Shown in pieces: positions 1 to 8,250 of a DNA stretch of 64,000 nt. The position numbers and the translations under genes are program-made. Position 1 is the stretch's first letter; every line of letters starts with the position of its first letter. Source of the stretch: JAFLCL01 sp039809495 (lineage in GTDB: Bacteria; Myxococcota_A; Polyangia; Polyangiales; Sandaracinaceae); assembly GCA_039809495.1 (NCBI GenBank), contig JBDHVC010000006.1, positions 1-64,000 on the forward strand, in the 5' to 3' direction. The notes beneath the pieces are model-generated. The model was not told the DNA's origin and did no database searches. It worked only from the letters and a program-made list of their open reading frames with translations.

Positions 1-602
1 GCTCGGCTCGGCGCCTCGCCGGGACGTTGGCGCTGCCCGTCCGGGGCGGCGAGTTCATCCGAGGCTGGGGGAGCGGCGTGGCCGGCTACCACCTCGCGAT
101 CGACATCCGCGGGAGCACCGGGACGGCGATCCGCGCCGCGGAGCGCGGGATCGTCGCGTACGCGGGGGACGGCGTCTCGGGCTACGGCAACTTCGTGATG
201 ATCCAGCACCCGAACGGCTGGGTCACGGCCTACGCGCACAACCGCGACCTCGCCGTCGCGCCGGGGCAGCTCGTCGAGCGGGGCCAGGTCATCGCTCACC
301 TCGGCAACACCGGCCTGAGCCACGGCCCCCACCTCCACTTCATGCTCATCCGCGATGGGGAGCACTGCGACGCGGCGCCGCTCCTACGGCCGCACATTGG
401 GCCGCGGACCGCGCAGCTCACCTGGCGGGGGCGGCGCCCCCCGAGCGGCGTCCAGTGCTTGCCACGCTCCGCGCGCCCGCACCCCGAGTACGCGGCGCGC
501 CGGGCCGAGGCTCGGCGGGCTCGGCAAGCGGCCGACGAGCTCGAGGCGGGAGACGCCGACGAGGATCTCCCCACGGCGACGGTGCCGGACGAGTCGCCCT
601 GA
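1..602 (+). CDS. M23-family (LytM-like) peptidase, 5' partial
   Basis: The reading frame is open from base 3, so the N-terminus lies outside the window; a TTG at 27 is only an internal candidate start. The visible part begins with a GTLALPVRGGEF-like stretch typical of the entry into a LytM/M23 domain. It contains YHLAID, supplying the first His and Asp zinc ligands, and HGPHLHF, supplying the HxH motif, so the zinc site looks complete. M23 enzymes are zinc endopeptidases that cut peptidoglycan cross-bridges or act as divisome regulators. After the domain come about 75 residues rich in Arg, Ala and Glu with no recognisable fold. Signal peptide and localisation cannot be judged from the visible part. 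Confidence 0.85.
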   Translation, partial: SARRLAGTLALPVRGGEFIRGWGSGVAGYHLAIDIRGSTGTAIRAAERGIVAYAGDGVSGYGNFVMIQHPNGWVTAYAHNRDLAVAPGQLVERGQVIAHLGNTGLSHGPHLHFMLIRDGEHCDAAPLLRPHIGPRTAQLTWRGRRPPSGVQCLPRSARPHPEYAARRAEARRARQAADELEAGDADEDLPTATVPDESP

Positions 603-676
603 TCGCGACGCCCTCGGGCGAGCGACGAGCCGCCCGGAGGGACCTCGAGCGGCGCCGCGGGCCGGCGCGCCCCCTC

Positions 677-710
677 CTCGACGGATCACGTCGAGCCCGC
701 CGCGCCCTCA
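677..710 (-). repeat. stop-codon-linked hairpin repeat (exact 19-bp core)
   Basis: Read on the minus strand this begins with the TGA stop of the triheme lipoprotein gene (TGAGGGCGCGGC) and continues to the core CTCGACGTGATCCGTCGAG. Its 7-bp arms CTCGACG and CGTCGAG flank a 5-nt loop. The 19-bp core is identical to cores at 35475, 49108 and 51647. Mobility or termination function is inferred only. Confidence 0.75.
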
Positions 711-1691
711 GCGCGCCGACGCCTCGTAGAGCCGGCGAACCAGGCGCGGATCGTGGGCCCCGCGGGAGCCGTCCCGGACGAGCGCGGCGATCCAGTCCTC
801 GATCGCGCGCCGCTCTTCGAGCCGCCTCGCCATCGCGTCCCTCGCGCGCGCGATCGCGTCATCGTAGCGAGGGTGGCCGATCGCGAACTGATCGAGCTCG
901 ATGTACCACGAATGCTCCTCGGTGTCGTTTTCGATACCTACGCCGTGACACCGATCGCAGGAGCGCCGCTCGAACGCACCGTCCGTCGCGTGGCAGGAGA
1001 GGCACGAGTCGCCGAGGCCGGCGTGGCTCCCACCGAGCACGACGTTCGCCTGGTTCCCTGCCTCGTCATCGCGATGGCAGCGCACGCAGGTCGCGCCCGA
1101 GCCGAGCCACGGCGCCTCGCGCGCGTCGACCTCGATCGGGACGTCTGGCGGCTCGCTCGCCTCGATCGCCCCGGGCTCGAGCATCGGGCACGAACGTCGC
1201 GGCGGCTCGCTCGCGTGCTCGATCCAGCGCCAACCGCCGTCCTCCTCGCCCCGCTCATCGAGCCGCCTCTCGGCGTGACCGCGCGAGAAGCGTTCGGCGA
1301 TCCAGTCCGCGGTGGCCCATCGGACGACGGCGTCCGGATCGGGTGGCTCGCCTCCGGCCTCGCCGAGATCGGTGATCACCACCGGATCGAGCGTGAAGTC
1401 GAGGCCGCCGAGCGCCTGTGGCTCGCCGAGCGATTGGACCGCGTCGACGTGCCCCTCGGCGCTCACGCGCAGCTGGGTCCGGAGGCCTCGCGTCACGGCG
1501 ATCGTGAAGCGGCCATCCGCATCGGTGTGCGTCGCGACGCCATCGGCGCCGGTCACACGAGCCCCAGCCACGGGCGCACCCGTCCGGCCATCGCGGACGA
1601 TCCCCGTGACCTCGGCGCGATCGGCCGAGCCACACCCCGCGACGAGCGCGAGCGTGCTCACGAAGACAGGCACACGACGGAGCCGAACCAT
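708..1691 (-). CDS. lipoprotein with regulatory-like beta-sandwich and three heme c sites
   Basis: A 327-residue protein with an N-terminal signal ending in LVAGC, a lipobox, so it is probably lipid-anchored in the outer or inner membrane. Residues about 28-105 (VTGIVRDGRTGAPVAGARV) resemble a carboxypeptidase regulatory-like/CNA-B beta-sandwich. Three CxxCH heme-attachment motifs follow in the second half (CVRCH, CLSCH, CDRCH), so it is predicted to be a periplasmic multiheme cytochrome. This agrees with an electron-transfer role, but no partner enzyme is adjacent. The matrixin-like gene is divergent, 123 bp away. Its stop codon is part of a hairpin repeat. The exact redox partner is unknown. 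Confidence 0.85.
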   Translation of the reverse strand: MVRLRRVPVFVSTLALVAGCGSADRAEVTGIVRDGRTGAPVAGARVTGADGVATHTDADGRFTIAVTRGLRTQLRVSAEGHVDAVQSLGEPQALGGLDFTLDPVVITDLGEAGGEPPDPDAVVRWATADWIAERFSRGHAERRLDERGEEDGGWRWIEHASEPPRRSCPMLEPGAIEASEPPDVPIEVDAREAPWLGSGATCVRCHRDDEAGNQANVVLGGSHAGLGDSCLSCHATDGAFERRSCDRCHGVGIENDTEEHSWYIELDQFAIGHPRYDDAIARARDAMARRLEERRAIEDWIAALVRDGSRGAHDPRLVRRLYEASAR

Positions 1692-1814
1692 GCGGCGGCG
1701 ACTCTATCAGACACCTGGACGAGAGTGCAGCAAGACACGCCGAATTCCTTGACGCAGTGCGGCAATCGCGCCGGGCGGGTGAGCCGAGGCCGCGGTTCTG
1801 GCAGGCTCGGGGGC

Positions 1815-2666
1815 ATGCGACCGCTCCTGCTCGCGCTCGCGATCGTGCTCGCGGGGCTCCTCGCGCCGGGCGGCGCCCACGCCTACCGCCGCGAGCACGT
1901 CGAGGACCGACCCGACGCGCCGCCGCTCTTCTGGGAGAGCCCGCGCGTGAGCTTCCGCCTCGCGGCGGGCGAGCCGGCCGGCCTCTCCCGCGCCGAGCTC
2001 GAGGACGCCTTTCGGGGCTCGCTCGCCGCGTGGAGCCTCGCGGGTGGTTGCTCGCGCATCGAGCTGCTCGACGGCGGGGAGGCGTGGGGGCTCCTGACGA
2101 ACCTCGATGGCGGCGCGCCCGACGGGGAGAACCGCGTCGTCGCCCGCGTCGCGAGCTGGCCGGCGGAGATCGGGCCCGAGACGCTCGCGCTGACGTCCTA
2201 CGCCTACGATCGCGCGAGCGGCGCGTTCCTCGACGCCGACATCGACCTCAACGCGGTCGACTTCCGCTTCTCGACCGCCACGCCGCCGCTCCCCGGCCAC
2301 GACGATCTCGCGAACACCCTCACCCATGAGCTCGGACACGCCCTGGGCCTCGCGCACAGCGACGATCCCCGCGCGACCCTGTTCGGGAGCGCGCCGCTCG
2401 GGGAGACGAGCAAGCGCGAGCTCGGGGACGACGACGTGGAGGCCCTCTGCGCCATCTACCCGAACGGCGTCCCTCGCGCGCGGGCGGGGAGCTGTTCGGC
2501 GCGGCCCCCGTCCCGCCGCCCCGCGCTCGCGCTCGCCGCCTCGGCGCTCGCCATCGGGATCAGCGCGCGGGGGAGGCGTCGAGCACGAGCGCGCGCAGCG
2601 CGTCGAGGAGATCCTTCGGCCGGAACGGCTTGCGGAGCCAGCCGACCTCGAGCCCCGCGGGGATGA
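1815..2666 (+). CDS. matrixin-like (M10A) metalloprotease with C-terminal anchor
   Basis: A 283-residue protein. The ATG at 1815 is followed directly by a signal peptide (RPLLLALAIVLAGLLAPGGAHA). The zinc motif HELGHALGLAH (HExxHxxGxxH) is the signature of matrixin/M10A metalloproteases. Near the C-terminus a hydrophobic segment (ALALAASALAIGISA) is followed by an Arg-rich stretch. This is laid out like a MYXO-CTERM/GlyGly-CTERM sorting tag, but only one Cys precedes it (GSCSARP). The 3' end overlaps the convergent HPt-receiver gene by 107 bp, and the last 25 residues lie in that overlap. The protein is probably exported to the cell surface. Substrate unknown. Confidence 0.85.
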   Translation: MRPLLLALAIVLAGLLAPGGAHAYRREHVEDRPDAPPLFWESPRVSFRLAAGEPAGLSRAELEDAFRGSLAAWSLAGGCSRIELLDGGEAWGLLTNLDGGAPDGENRVVARVASWPAEIGPETLALTSYAYDRASGAFLDADIDLNAVDFRFSTATPPLPGHDDLANTLTHELGHALGLAHSDDPRATLFGSAPLGETSKRELGDDDVEALCAIYPNGVPRARAGSCSARPPSRRPALALAASALAIGISARGRRRARARAARRGDPSAGTACGASRPRAPRG

Positions 2667-3411
2667 CCCAGCCGAGCTCCTCGGGAGCGGCCGCGGAGAG
2701 GATCGCGAAGCGACCGACCCGCCCCTCGAGCCCGCGCTCGACGAGGGCACGGAGGACCTCGAGGCCGTTCATCTCCGGCATCATCGCGTCGACCACGACG
2801 AAGTCGACCCGCGCCTCTCGCTCGAGCGCCGCGAGGAGCTGTTGACCCCCCTCGACGACGCCCCCGCGCATCCGACCCATCTGAAAGAAGGTGAGCGAGA
2901 GGAGGCGACGGGTCGCGTCGTCGTCGTCGGCGCCGAGGACGAGCCGCCCGGCGAGCGACACGCCTTCGGGTCGCTCGGCCCCGAAGGCCGGGCTCGCCCC
3001 GCCGGCGGCCTCGAGGGGCCCGCGAGCCGGCGTGGTCGCCGGATGCTCTTCTTGGCGCGCGGCTCGCCGCGCCCGCTGGGCGAGCTCGAGCGCCCGCGCT
3101 CGGAGCCCGCTGACCTCGAGCGTCACATCGCGCGCGGCCGCCTCGAGCGATCCGGAGAGCGCGCCGAGCTCCGCGAGCCCATAGCTCCCCGCGACCCCAC
3201 GGAGCTTGTGGCCCAGGCGCCTCAGCTCGTCTCGGGCGTCGGGCTCGGCGGTGTCGAGGCGTGAGACGGCAGCCTCGAGCTCGTCGGCTCGCGCGGGCAG
3301 GCCGCTCAGCATCTTGAGCTTGAGCGCAGCTAGGCGCGCCTCGAGGGCGTCGAGGCGCGCGCCCGCTCCGACATCGTCTCGCCGCTCGTCTTCGTCGTCC
3401 GCGCGCGCCAC
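2560..3411 (-). CDS. HPt domain-response regulator receiver protein
   Basis: A 283-residue soluble signalling protein. Residues about 20-120 form a histidine-containing phosphotransfer domain with LGHKLRGVAGSYG; His68 is the predicted phospho-acceptor. Residues about 155-280 form a CheY-like receiver: an acidic cluster DDDD at 162-165, VVVDAMMPEMNG with Asp208 as phosphorylation site, and a Lys in RKPF. No output domain follows. Such HPt-REC proteins relay phosphate within multistep phosphorelays. The divergent neighbour is a Ser/Thr kinase-receiver hybrid, so the pair may share a pathway. No histidine kinase is present nearby. Confidence 0.9.
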   Translation of the reverse strand: MARADDEDERRDDVGAGARLDALEARLAALKLKMLSGLPARADELEAAVSRLDTAEPDARDELRRLGHKLRGVAGSYGLAELGALSGSLEAAARDVTLEVSGLRARALELAQRARRAARQEEHPATTPARGPLEAAGGASPAFGAERPEGVSLAGRLVLGADDDDATRRLLSLTFFQMGRMRGGVVEGGQQLLAALEREARVDFVVVDAMMPEMNGLEVLRALVERGLEGRVGRFAILSAAAPEELGWVIPAGLEVGWLRKPFRPKDLLDALRALVLDASPAR

Positions 3412-3604
3412 GCCTCATTCTTGCATGATGTCGCCGGAGCAGGCATCGTTTCCTCGCGTCGGCTCGATCCTGTCACCCGACGGCGCCTCCTCCCTGGGGA
3501 GGCACCCCCACGGCTCCCTGACCTCGCGCCCTCGAGGTCGACTCCGTGCCGCGAGCGCCGAGCTCGCTTCGACCGGTCTCACCAGCATCCTCGAGGACGC
3601 TCTC

Positions 3605-4867
3605 TTGTCGAATACGACCCCTGACTCGAGGTGGATCCCATCCGTCGGCGAGATGCTCGCGGGGACGTACGCGATCACGCGGGTGCTCGGCGAGGGGGCG
3701 ATGGGCGTGGTCTTGCTGGGGCGCGACGTCCGGCTCGAGCGCGACGTGGCGATCAAGCTCATCCACCCCGACTACGTCTCGAGCCCCGAGGCCCACCAGC
3801 GCTTCCTCGAGGAGGCCCGCGCGATGGCGCGGGTCCGGCACGAGAACGTCGTCGAGATCTACGCCTTCGACGAGTACCGCCACTCGCCCTACTTCGTGAT
3901 GGAGTACGTCCCGGGGACCCACGTCGAGGCGTGGATGGCCAAGCGCGGCGGCGCGGACATCGCGATCGACGAGGCGATCGGGATCATCGATCAGGTCTGC
4001 CGGGGCGTCGCCGCGATCCACAAGGCGGGCGCCATCCACCGCGACCTCAAGTGGACGAACGTCCTCATCGGGCCCGCGTTCCGCGTCTGCGTCGCGGACC
4101 TCGGGCTCGCGCGCATCCTCGATCGCCCGCGCAAGGCGGACCGCGAAACGGTCTCGGGCACGCCAGCGTACATGGCCCCCGAGAGCGTGACCGGCGCCGC
4201 CGTGCCGCCCGGCATGCAGGATCGCGCCGACGTCTACTCCCTCGGGGTGATGGCCTACGAGCTGCTCACCGGCCACCTGCCCTACGAGACGGACGACGCG
4301 ATCGAGATGATGACCGCTCACGTGGAGGGCACCCCGCGCCCTCCGAGCGAGATCCGCGGGGATCTCCCCGTCGCGTTCGACAAGGTGCTGCTCGGCGCGA
4401 TGGCGAAGGATCCGGCCGACCGCACGCCGAGCGTCGACGCGCTGCGACGGGCGCTGCTCTCGGCGCGCGAGAGCGTCAGCGCGAACAACACGGGGCTGCG
4501 CTTCCTCGTCGCGGACGACGATCGCGACTTCGCCGAGCTCGTCGGCGAGACGCTCGCGTTCGCCTTCGAGGGCTCGACCGTGGTCCAGGTCGCGGACGGG
4601 ACCGAGGCCCTGCGGGCGATCGAGCAGCGCCCCGCCTCGCTCGCGGTCATCGATCTCGACATGCCCGGCATGAACGGGCTCGAGCTGACCGCCGCGCTCC
4701 GCGGCACCGCGAATTCCGAGAAGATGCCGATCGTCGTCGCGACGGCGACCGGCGGCGCGCCCGACTGGCGGCTGCTCCAGACGCTCGGCGCCGATGGCTT
4801 CGTCGTGAAGCCGATCGATCCGATGGCGCTCGTCGCGCTCGTGCGTCGGACCCTCGGCCGGCACTGA
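3605..4867 (+). CDS. Ser/Thr protein kinase fused to a receiver domain
   Basis: From the TTG at 3605, which has GAGGA seven bases upstream, the protein has 420 residues. ATG codons at 3425/3428 would add 60 or so low-complexity residues. Residues about 22-285 are an eukaryotic-type kinase: G-loop GEGAMGVV, VAIK with Lys51, catalytic loop HRDLKWTN with Asp147 (Trp where Pro is usual), and DLG instead of DFG at 165-167. SGTPAYMAPE and DVYSLGVMAYELLTG follow. Residues about 298-420 are a receiver domain with VADDD, predicted phospho-Asp350 in IDLDMPGMNG, and VVKP. There is no transmembrane segment or PASTA domain, so it is cytoplasmic. It couples kinase activity to two-component input. It is divergent from the HPt-receiver gene. 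Confidence 0.9.
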   Translation: MSNTTPDSRWIPSVGEMLAGTYAITRVLGEGAMGVVLLGRDVRLERDVAIKLIHPDYVSSPEAHQRFLEEARAMARVRHENVVEIYAFDEYRHSPYFVMEYVPGTHVEAWMAKRGGADIAIDEAIGIIDQVCRGVAAIHKAGAIHRDLKWTNVLIGPAFRVCVADLGLARILDRPRKADRETVSGTPAYMAPESVTGAAVPPGMQDRADVYSLGVMAYELLTGHLPYETDDAIEMMTAHVEGTPRPPSEIRGDLPVAFDKVLLGAMAKDPADRTPSVDALRRALLSARESVSANNTGLRFLVADDDRDFAELVGETLAFAFEGSTVVQVADGTEALRAIEQRPASLAVIDLDMPGMNGLELTAALRGTANSEKMPIVVATATGGAPDWRLLQTLGADGFVVKPIDPMALVALVRRTLGRH

Positions 4868-4976
4868 CGGCGCGCCCCCGTCGACGGCTCGTTTCGACGT
4901 GGATCGACGACGCTCTCGACGCGGGACGCCGTTTTCCTCTATCGTGATCGGAGGACTAACCTGGACGAGGTGTGTG

Positions 4977-7154
4977 ATGTCCAAGCATCGTTGGCTTGCG
5001 TGGGCTCTCGTGATCGGGGGGGCGCTCCTCCTCGCGTCGTGCGCGGAGGGAGGGACGACGGCGCCCGGAGGTGACGCGGGCCGCCGCGACGGTGGCGCGT
5101 TGGATGGCGCGCCCGAGGACGCGAGCGACGCGTCGCGCCCCGACGGATCGGCCGGCAGCTGCACGCGCGACGAGGACTGCCCCGACGACGGGATCTTCTG
5201 TAACGGGGGGCTCTCGTGCATCGCGGGGCGCTGCGCGGCGACGGCCGTCCCGAGCTGCGACGACGGCATCACCTGCACCCTGGACTCCTGCAGCCCCTCG
5301 ATGGATCGCTGCGTGAACACGCCGAACGACTCGCTCTGCCCGGACGGGACGCGCTGCTACACGGGTATCGGCTGCGCCGACGCGCCGCCGTGCGAATTCG
5401 ACGCCGACTGCCGAGACGACGGGATCTTCTGCAACGGGCCCGAGACCTGCGTCGGGGGGCGCTGCCGGAGCGCCGGTCTCCGCGAGTGCGACGACGCGAA
5501 CAGCTGCACCATCGACGAGTGCTCCGACGACGCGGGCGCGTGCGTCCAGACGCCGTACGCGGACATGCTCACGAACGTCACGCACTGCGGGACGGGCTCG
5601 AACGACTGCGTCGTGTGCCCGGCGCCGCCCGCGACCAACCACCAGGTGGCCATCTGCGCGGCCGGCGCGTGCGGCGTCGAGTGCGAGATGGGCTACATCG
5701 ACGGCGACGGGAACCCGGCGAACGGGTGCGAGTACCGCTGCACGGCGAGCGGCGGGATCGACGTGCCGGACGACGGGTTCAGCGACTCGAATTGCGATGG
5801 GATCGACGGTGATCGCGCGCGCGCCGTCTTCGTCAGCAGCCGCGGCTCCGACTCCAACGACGGCCTGACGACGACGACGCCCGTCGCGACCTTCGCGCGC
5901 GCGCTCATCGTCGCGACGACCTCGGGCCGCAGCCAGGTCCTCGTGGCGACCGCGACCTACAACATGTCGACGACCCTCTCGCTCTCGAGCGGGGTCAGCT
6001 TCTATGGCGGCTACTCGGACGACTTCGCGTCCCGCACCGACACGCGCGCGATCCTGAGCAGCACGGCGGCCACGGCGGTTCGCGCCGAGGGGCTCACGTC
6101 GCCGGTGACGATCGATCGCGTGAACCTGACGACCACCGACCGGAGCGGCACGTCGAGCGCCTCGACGATGACGCTGCTCGTCCGCGGTTCGAGCGATCAC
6201 CTCACCCTCCGCTGGGTGAACGTGCTCGCCGGCCGCGGCGGCGAGGGCGCTCCGGGCGCAGCCGGGACGGCTGGCGCGAGCGGCACGCGGGGGAGCGACG
6301 GGGTCAACGAGAGCGGCGGAGCAGGAGGCTCGCTGGGCGGAGGTCGCGGTACCTCGGGTCGCTATCGCGCCGAGGGGCTCGCGGGCAGCCCGGGCTCGTC
6401 CGGGTCCTGCGGCTACGGCGGGAGCGGAGGTGCCGGCAGCGGCTCGAGCGGGCTCGGCTGCAGCGACGGCGATCCGCGCCCGGGCGGCAACGGTGGCCCA
6501 GGGTGTAACGCGAGCGGGACGGGCCCTCACGGCTCGTCGGGGTCGGGGCTCGGCACGATGAGCGCGGAGGCCGCGTGGTCGCCGAGCCGTGGCGGCGCGG
6601 GCAGCACCGGTGGCGTGGGCGGCGGCGGCGGTGGTGGTGGCGCAGGCGGCGGAGAGAACTGCGACTACGTGCTCGGCAGCTACTTCGGGACGGGGCGTGG
6701 CGGCGGCGGCGGCGGCGGCGGTGGCTCGGGCGGCGGCGGCGGACAGGGCGGTCTCGGAGGCGGCGCGTCGATCGGCATCGTGCTCATCGATTCCACGATC
6801 TCCGTCCACCAGACGCGCGTGCAGACCGCGGGTGGTGGGACGGGTGGCGCGGGCGGTGCGGGGGGTCCTGGTGGCTCGGGTGGCCCCGGAGGGACCGGCG
6901 CTCCGATCACGTCCGACACGCAAGGCGCGGGTGGAAACGGAGGAGCGGGGGGTAGCGGCTCCCCGGGTGGGTGTGGCGGCGGCGGCGCCGGTGGGCCGAG
7001 CGTGGGCGTCTGGGGGACCGGGACATCCTCGGTGTTTCGCGAGATCACGCCGCTCATCTTCTCCATCGGGAGCGGCGGCGGCGGCGGCACCTCCTGCGGC
7101 AACAACGGGAGCTCCGGCGTCCAACAGAACACGGTGCAGGCCTTCCCCGGCTGA
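4977..7154 (+). CDS. large Cys-rich/Gly-rich surface lipoprotein with DUF1565-like segment
   Basis: A 725-residue protein starting at ATG 4977. The signal ends in LLLASC, a lipobox, and is followed by a low-complexity Asp/Ala/Gly linker. Residues about 60-215 contain two copies of a Cys-rich module (DDGIFCNG, then CDDGITCTLDSC and CDDANSCTIDEC). From about residue 280 the sequence SSRGSDSNDGLTTTTPVATF is typical of DUF1565-type parallel beta-helix surface proteins. From about residue 420 to near the end runs an extreme Gly/Ala/Ser-rich region with poly-Gly tracts. No catalytic motif is evident. It is likely an outer-surface structural or adhesive lipoprotein. The C-terminus recovers normal complexity and carries two Cys. 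Confidence 0.8.
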   Translation: MSKHRWLAWALVIGGALLLASCAEGGTTAPGGDAGRRDGGALDGAPEDASDASRPDGSAGSCTRDEDCPDDGIFCNGGLSCIAGRCAATAVPSCDDGITCTLDSCSPSMDRCVNTPNDSLCPDGTRCYTGIGCADAPPCEFDADCRDDGIFCNGPETCVGGRCRSAGLRECDDANSCTIDECSDDAGACVQTPYADMLTNVTHCGTGSNDCVVCPAPPATNHQVAICAAGACGVECEMGYIDGDGNPANGCEYRCTASGGIDVPDDGFSDSNCDGIDGDRARAVFVSSRGSDSNDGLTTTTPVATFARALIVATTSGRSQVLVATATYNMSTTLSLSSGVSFYGGYSDDFASRTDTRAILSSTAATAVRAEGLTSPVTIDRVNLTTTDRSGTSSASTMTLLVRGSSDHLTLRWVNVLAGRGGEGAPGAAGTAGASGTRGSDGVNESGGAGGSLGGGRGTSGRYRAEGLAGSPGSSGSCGYGGSGGAGSGSSGLGCSDGDPRPGGNGGPGCNASGTGPHGSSGSGLGTMSAEAAWSPSRGGAGSTGGVGGGGGGGGAGGGENCDYVLGSYFGTGRGGGGGGGGGSGGGGGQGGLGGGASIGIVLIDSTISVHQTRVQTAGGGTGGAGGAGGPGGSGGPGGTGAPITSDTQGAGGNGGAGGSGSPGGCGGGGAGGPSVGVWGTGTSSVFREITPLIFSIGSGGGGGTSCGNNGSSGVQQNTVQAFPG

Positions 7155-7208
7155 CGGGCACACTCCGAGGCCGCGAGGGCTCCTCGGCTCGCCGCCGGGG
7201 AGCCCTTC

Positions 7209-8219
7209 GTGTATCGAGGGGAGGTGACCCTCCTCGAACGCCTCCGCGCCGCGCTCACCGCTCGCGCGGCCCTCTTCGAGCGCGCGCGGACCGAGGGGAC
7301 GGACTGCGTGCGCCTCTTCCACGGCGTCGCGGAGGGGGCGCCGGGGCTCTCGATCGACCGCTACGGGCCCGTCCTGCTCGTCCAGACTCGCGCGGGCGAC
7401 ACCTCGTTCGACGACGAGACGATCGCGCGGCTCGCGGAGGAGGCGCGGCGCGCCCTCGGCGAAGACCTCCTCCTCGCCTGGAACGTGCGCGGCGAAGATC
7501 GTGGGGCGCAGCCGCCCTTCGAGCACGCGGGGCCCTTCGTGGGCCACGAGCTCGGGCTGGCGTACGAGGTGAGCCCCCGCCATCGGGGCCGAGATCCCTT
7601 GCTCTTCCTCGATTTTCGTGCCGCGCGGCGCTTCGTGCGCGCTCACGCCGAGGGCGCGAGCGTGCTCAACCTCTTCGCCTACACCTGCGGGGTCGGCGTC
7701 GCGGCGCTGGCGGGGGGCGCGCGCGAGGTGTGGAACGTCGACTTCGCGCGCTCCGCGCTCGCGGTGGGCGCGAAGAACGCGCGCATGAACGGCTTCGGCG
7801 AGCCCGCGTTCCGCGCGATCGAGGCGGACGCGATCCCGACCCTGCGCCAGCTCGCCGGCCTGCCGGTGAAGGGGAGGGGGAGCCGCCGCCCCTTCGCGCG
7901 CTTTCTGCCGCGCACATTCGACCTCGTCGTGCTCGATCCGCCGCGCTGGGCGAAGACGCCCTTCGGCGCGATCGACGTCGTCGGCGACTACCCGAGCCTC
8001 CTCAAGCCCGCGATGCGCTGCGTGCGGCCGGGCGGCCTGCTCGTCGCCTCGAACCACGTCCCGAGCGTCTCGCGGGAGCGCTTCGAGGCCGTCCTCCTTC
8101 GCACCGCCGAGAAGCTCGGGCGGCCGATCGCCTCGCTCGAGCTCCTCGGGCCGGAGGAGGACTTCCCGAGCTTCGACGGCGAGCCGCCCCTCAAGCTCGC
8201 GATCGGGGTGCTCCCGTGA
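7209..8219 (+). CDS. RlmI-like class I SAM-dependent 23S rRNA methyltransferase
   Basis: A 336-residue protein from GTG 7209, with GGGGAG seven bases upstream. The Rossmann SAM motif is VLNLFAYTCGVGVAAL; DPPRWAKTPFG is the catalytic DPP motif. SIDRYG near residue 52 and FLDFRAARRFVR belong to the RlmI/RlmK family. These enzymes make 5-methylcytosine in 23S rRNA (C1962 in E. coli for RlmI) or act on related sites. The N-terminal PUA domain of E. coli RlmI looks absent or shortened here, so the exact target is uncertain. It is followed 31 bp later by rsmE, giving a two-gene rRNA-modification unit. An inverted repeat (GGGCTCC at 7177, GGAGCCC at 7199) overlaps its ribosome-binding region. Confidence 0.85.
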   Translation: MYRGEVTLLERLRAALTARAALFERARTEGTDCVRLFHGVAEGAPGLSIDRYGPVLLVQTRAGDTSFDDETIARLAEEARRALGEDLLLAWNVRGEDRGAQPPFEHAGPFVGHELGLAYEVSPRHRGRDPLLFLDFRAARRFVRAHAEGASVLNLFAYTCGVGVAALAGGAREVWNVDFARSALAVGAKNARMNGFGEPAFRAIEADAIPTLRQLAGLPVKGRGSRRPFARFLPRTFDLVVLDPPRWAKTPFGAIDVVGDYPSLLKPAMRCVRPGGLLVASNHVPSVSRERFEAVLLRTAEKLGRPIASLELLGPEEDFPSFDGEPPLKLAIGVLP

Positions 8220-8250
8220 GCGCGCGCGCCTGCCGCTCGCGCGAGGTCGC

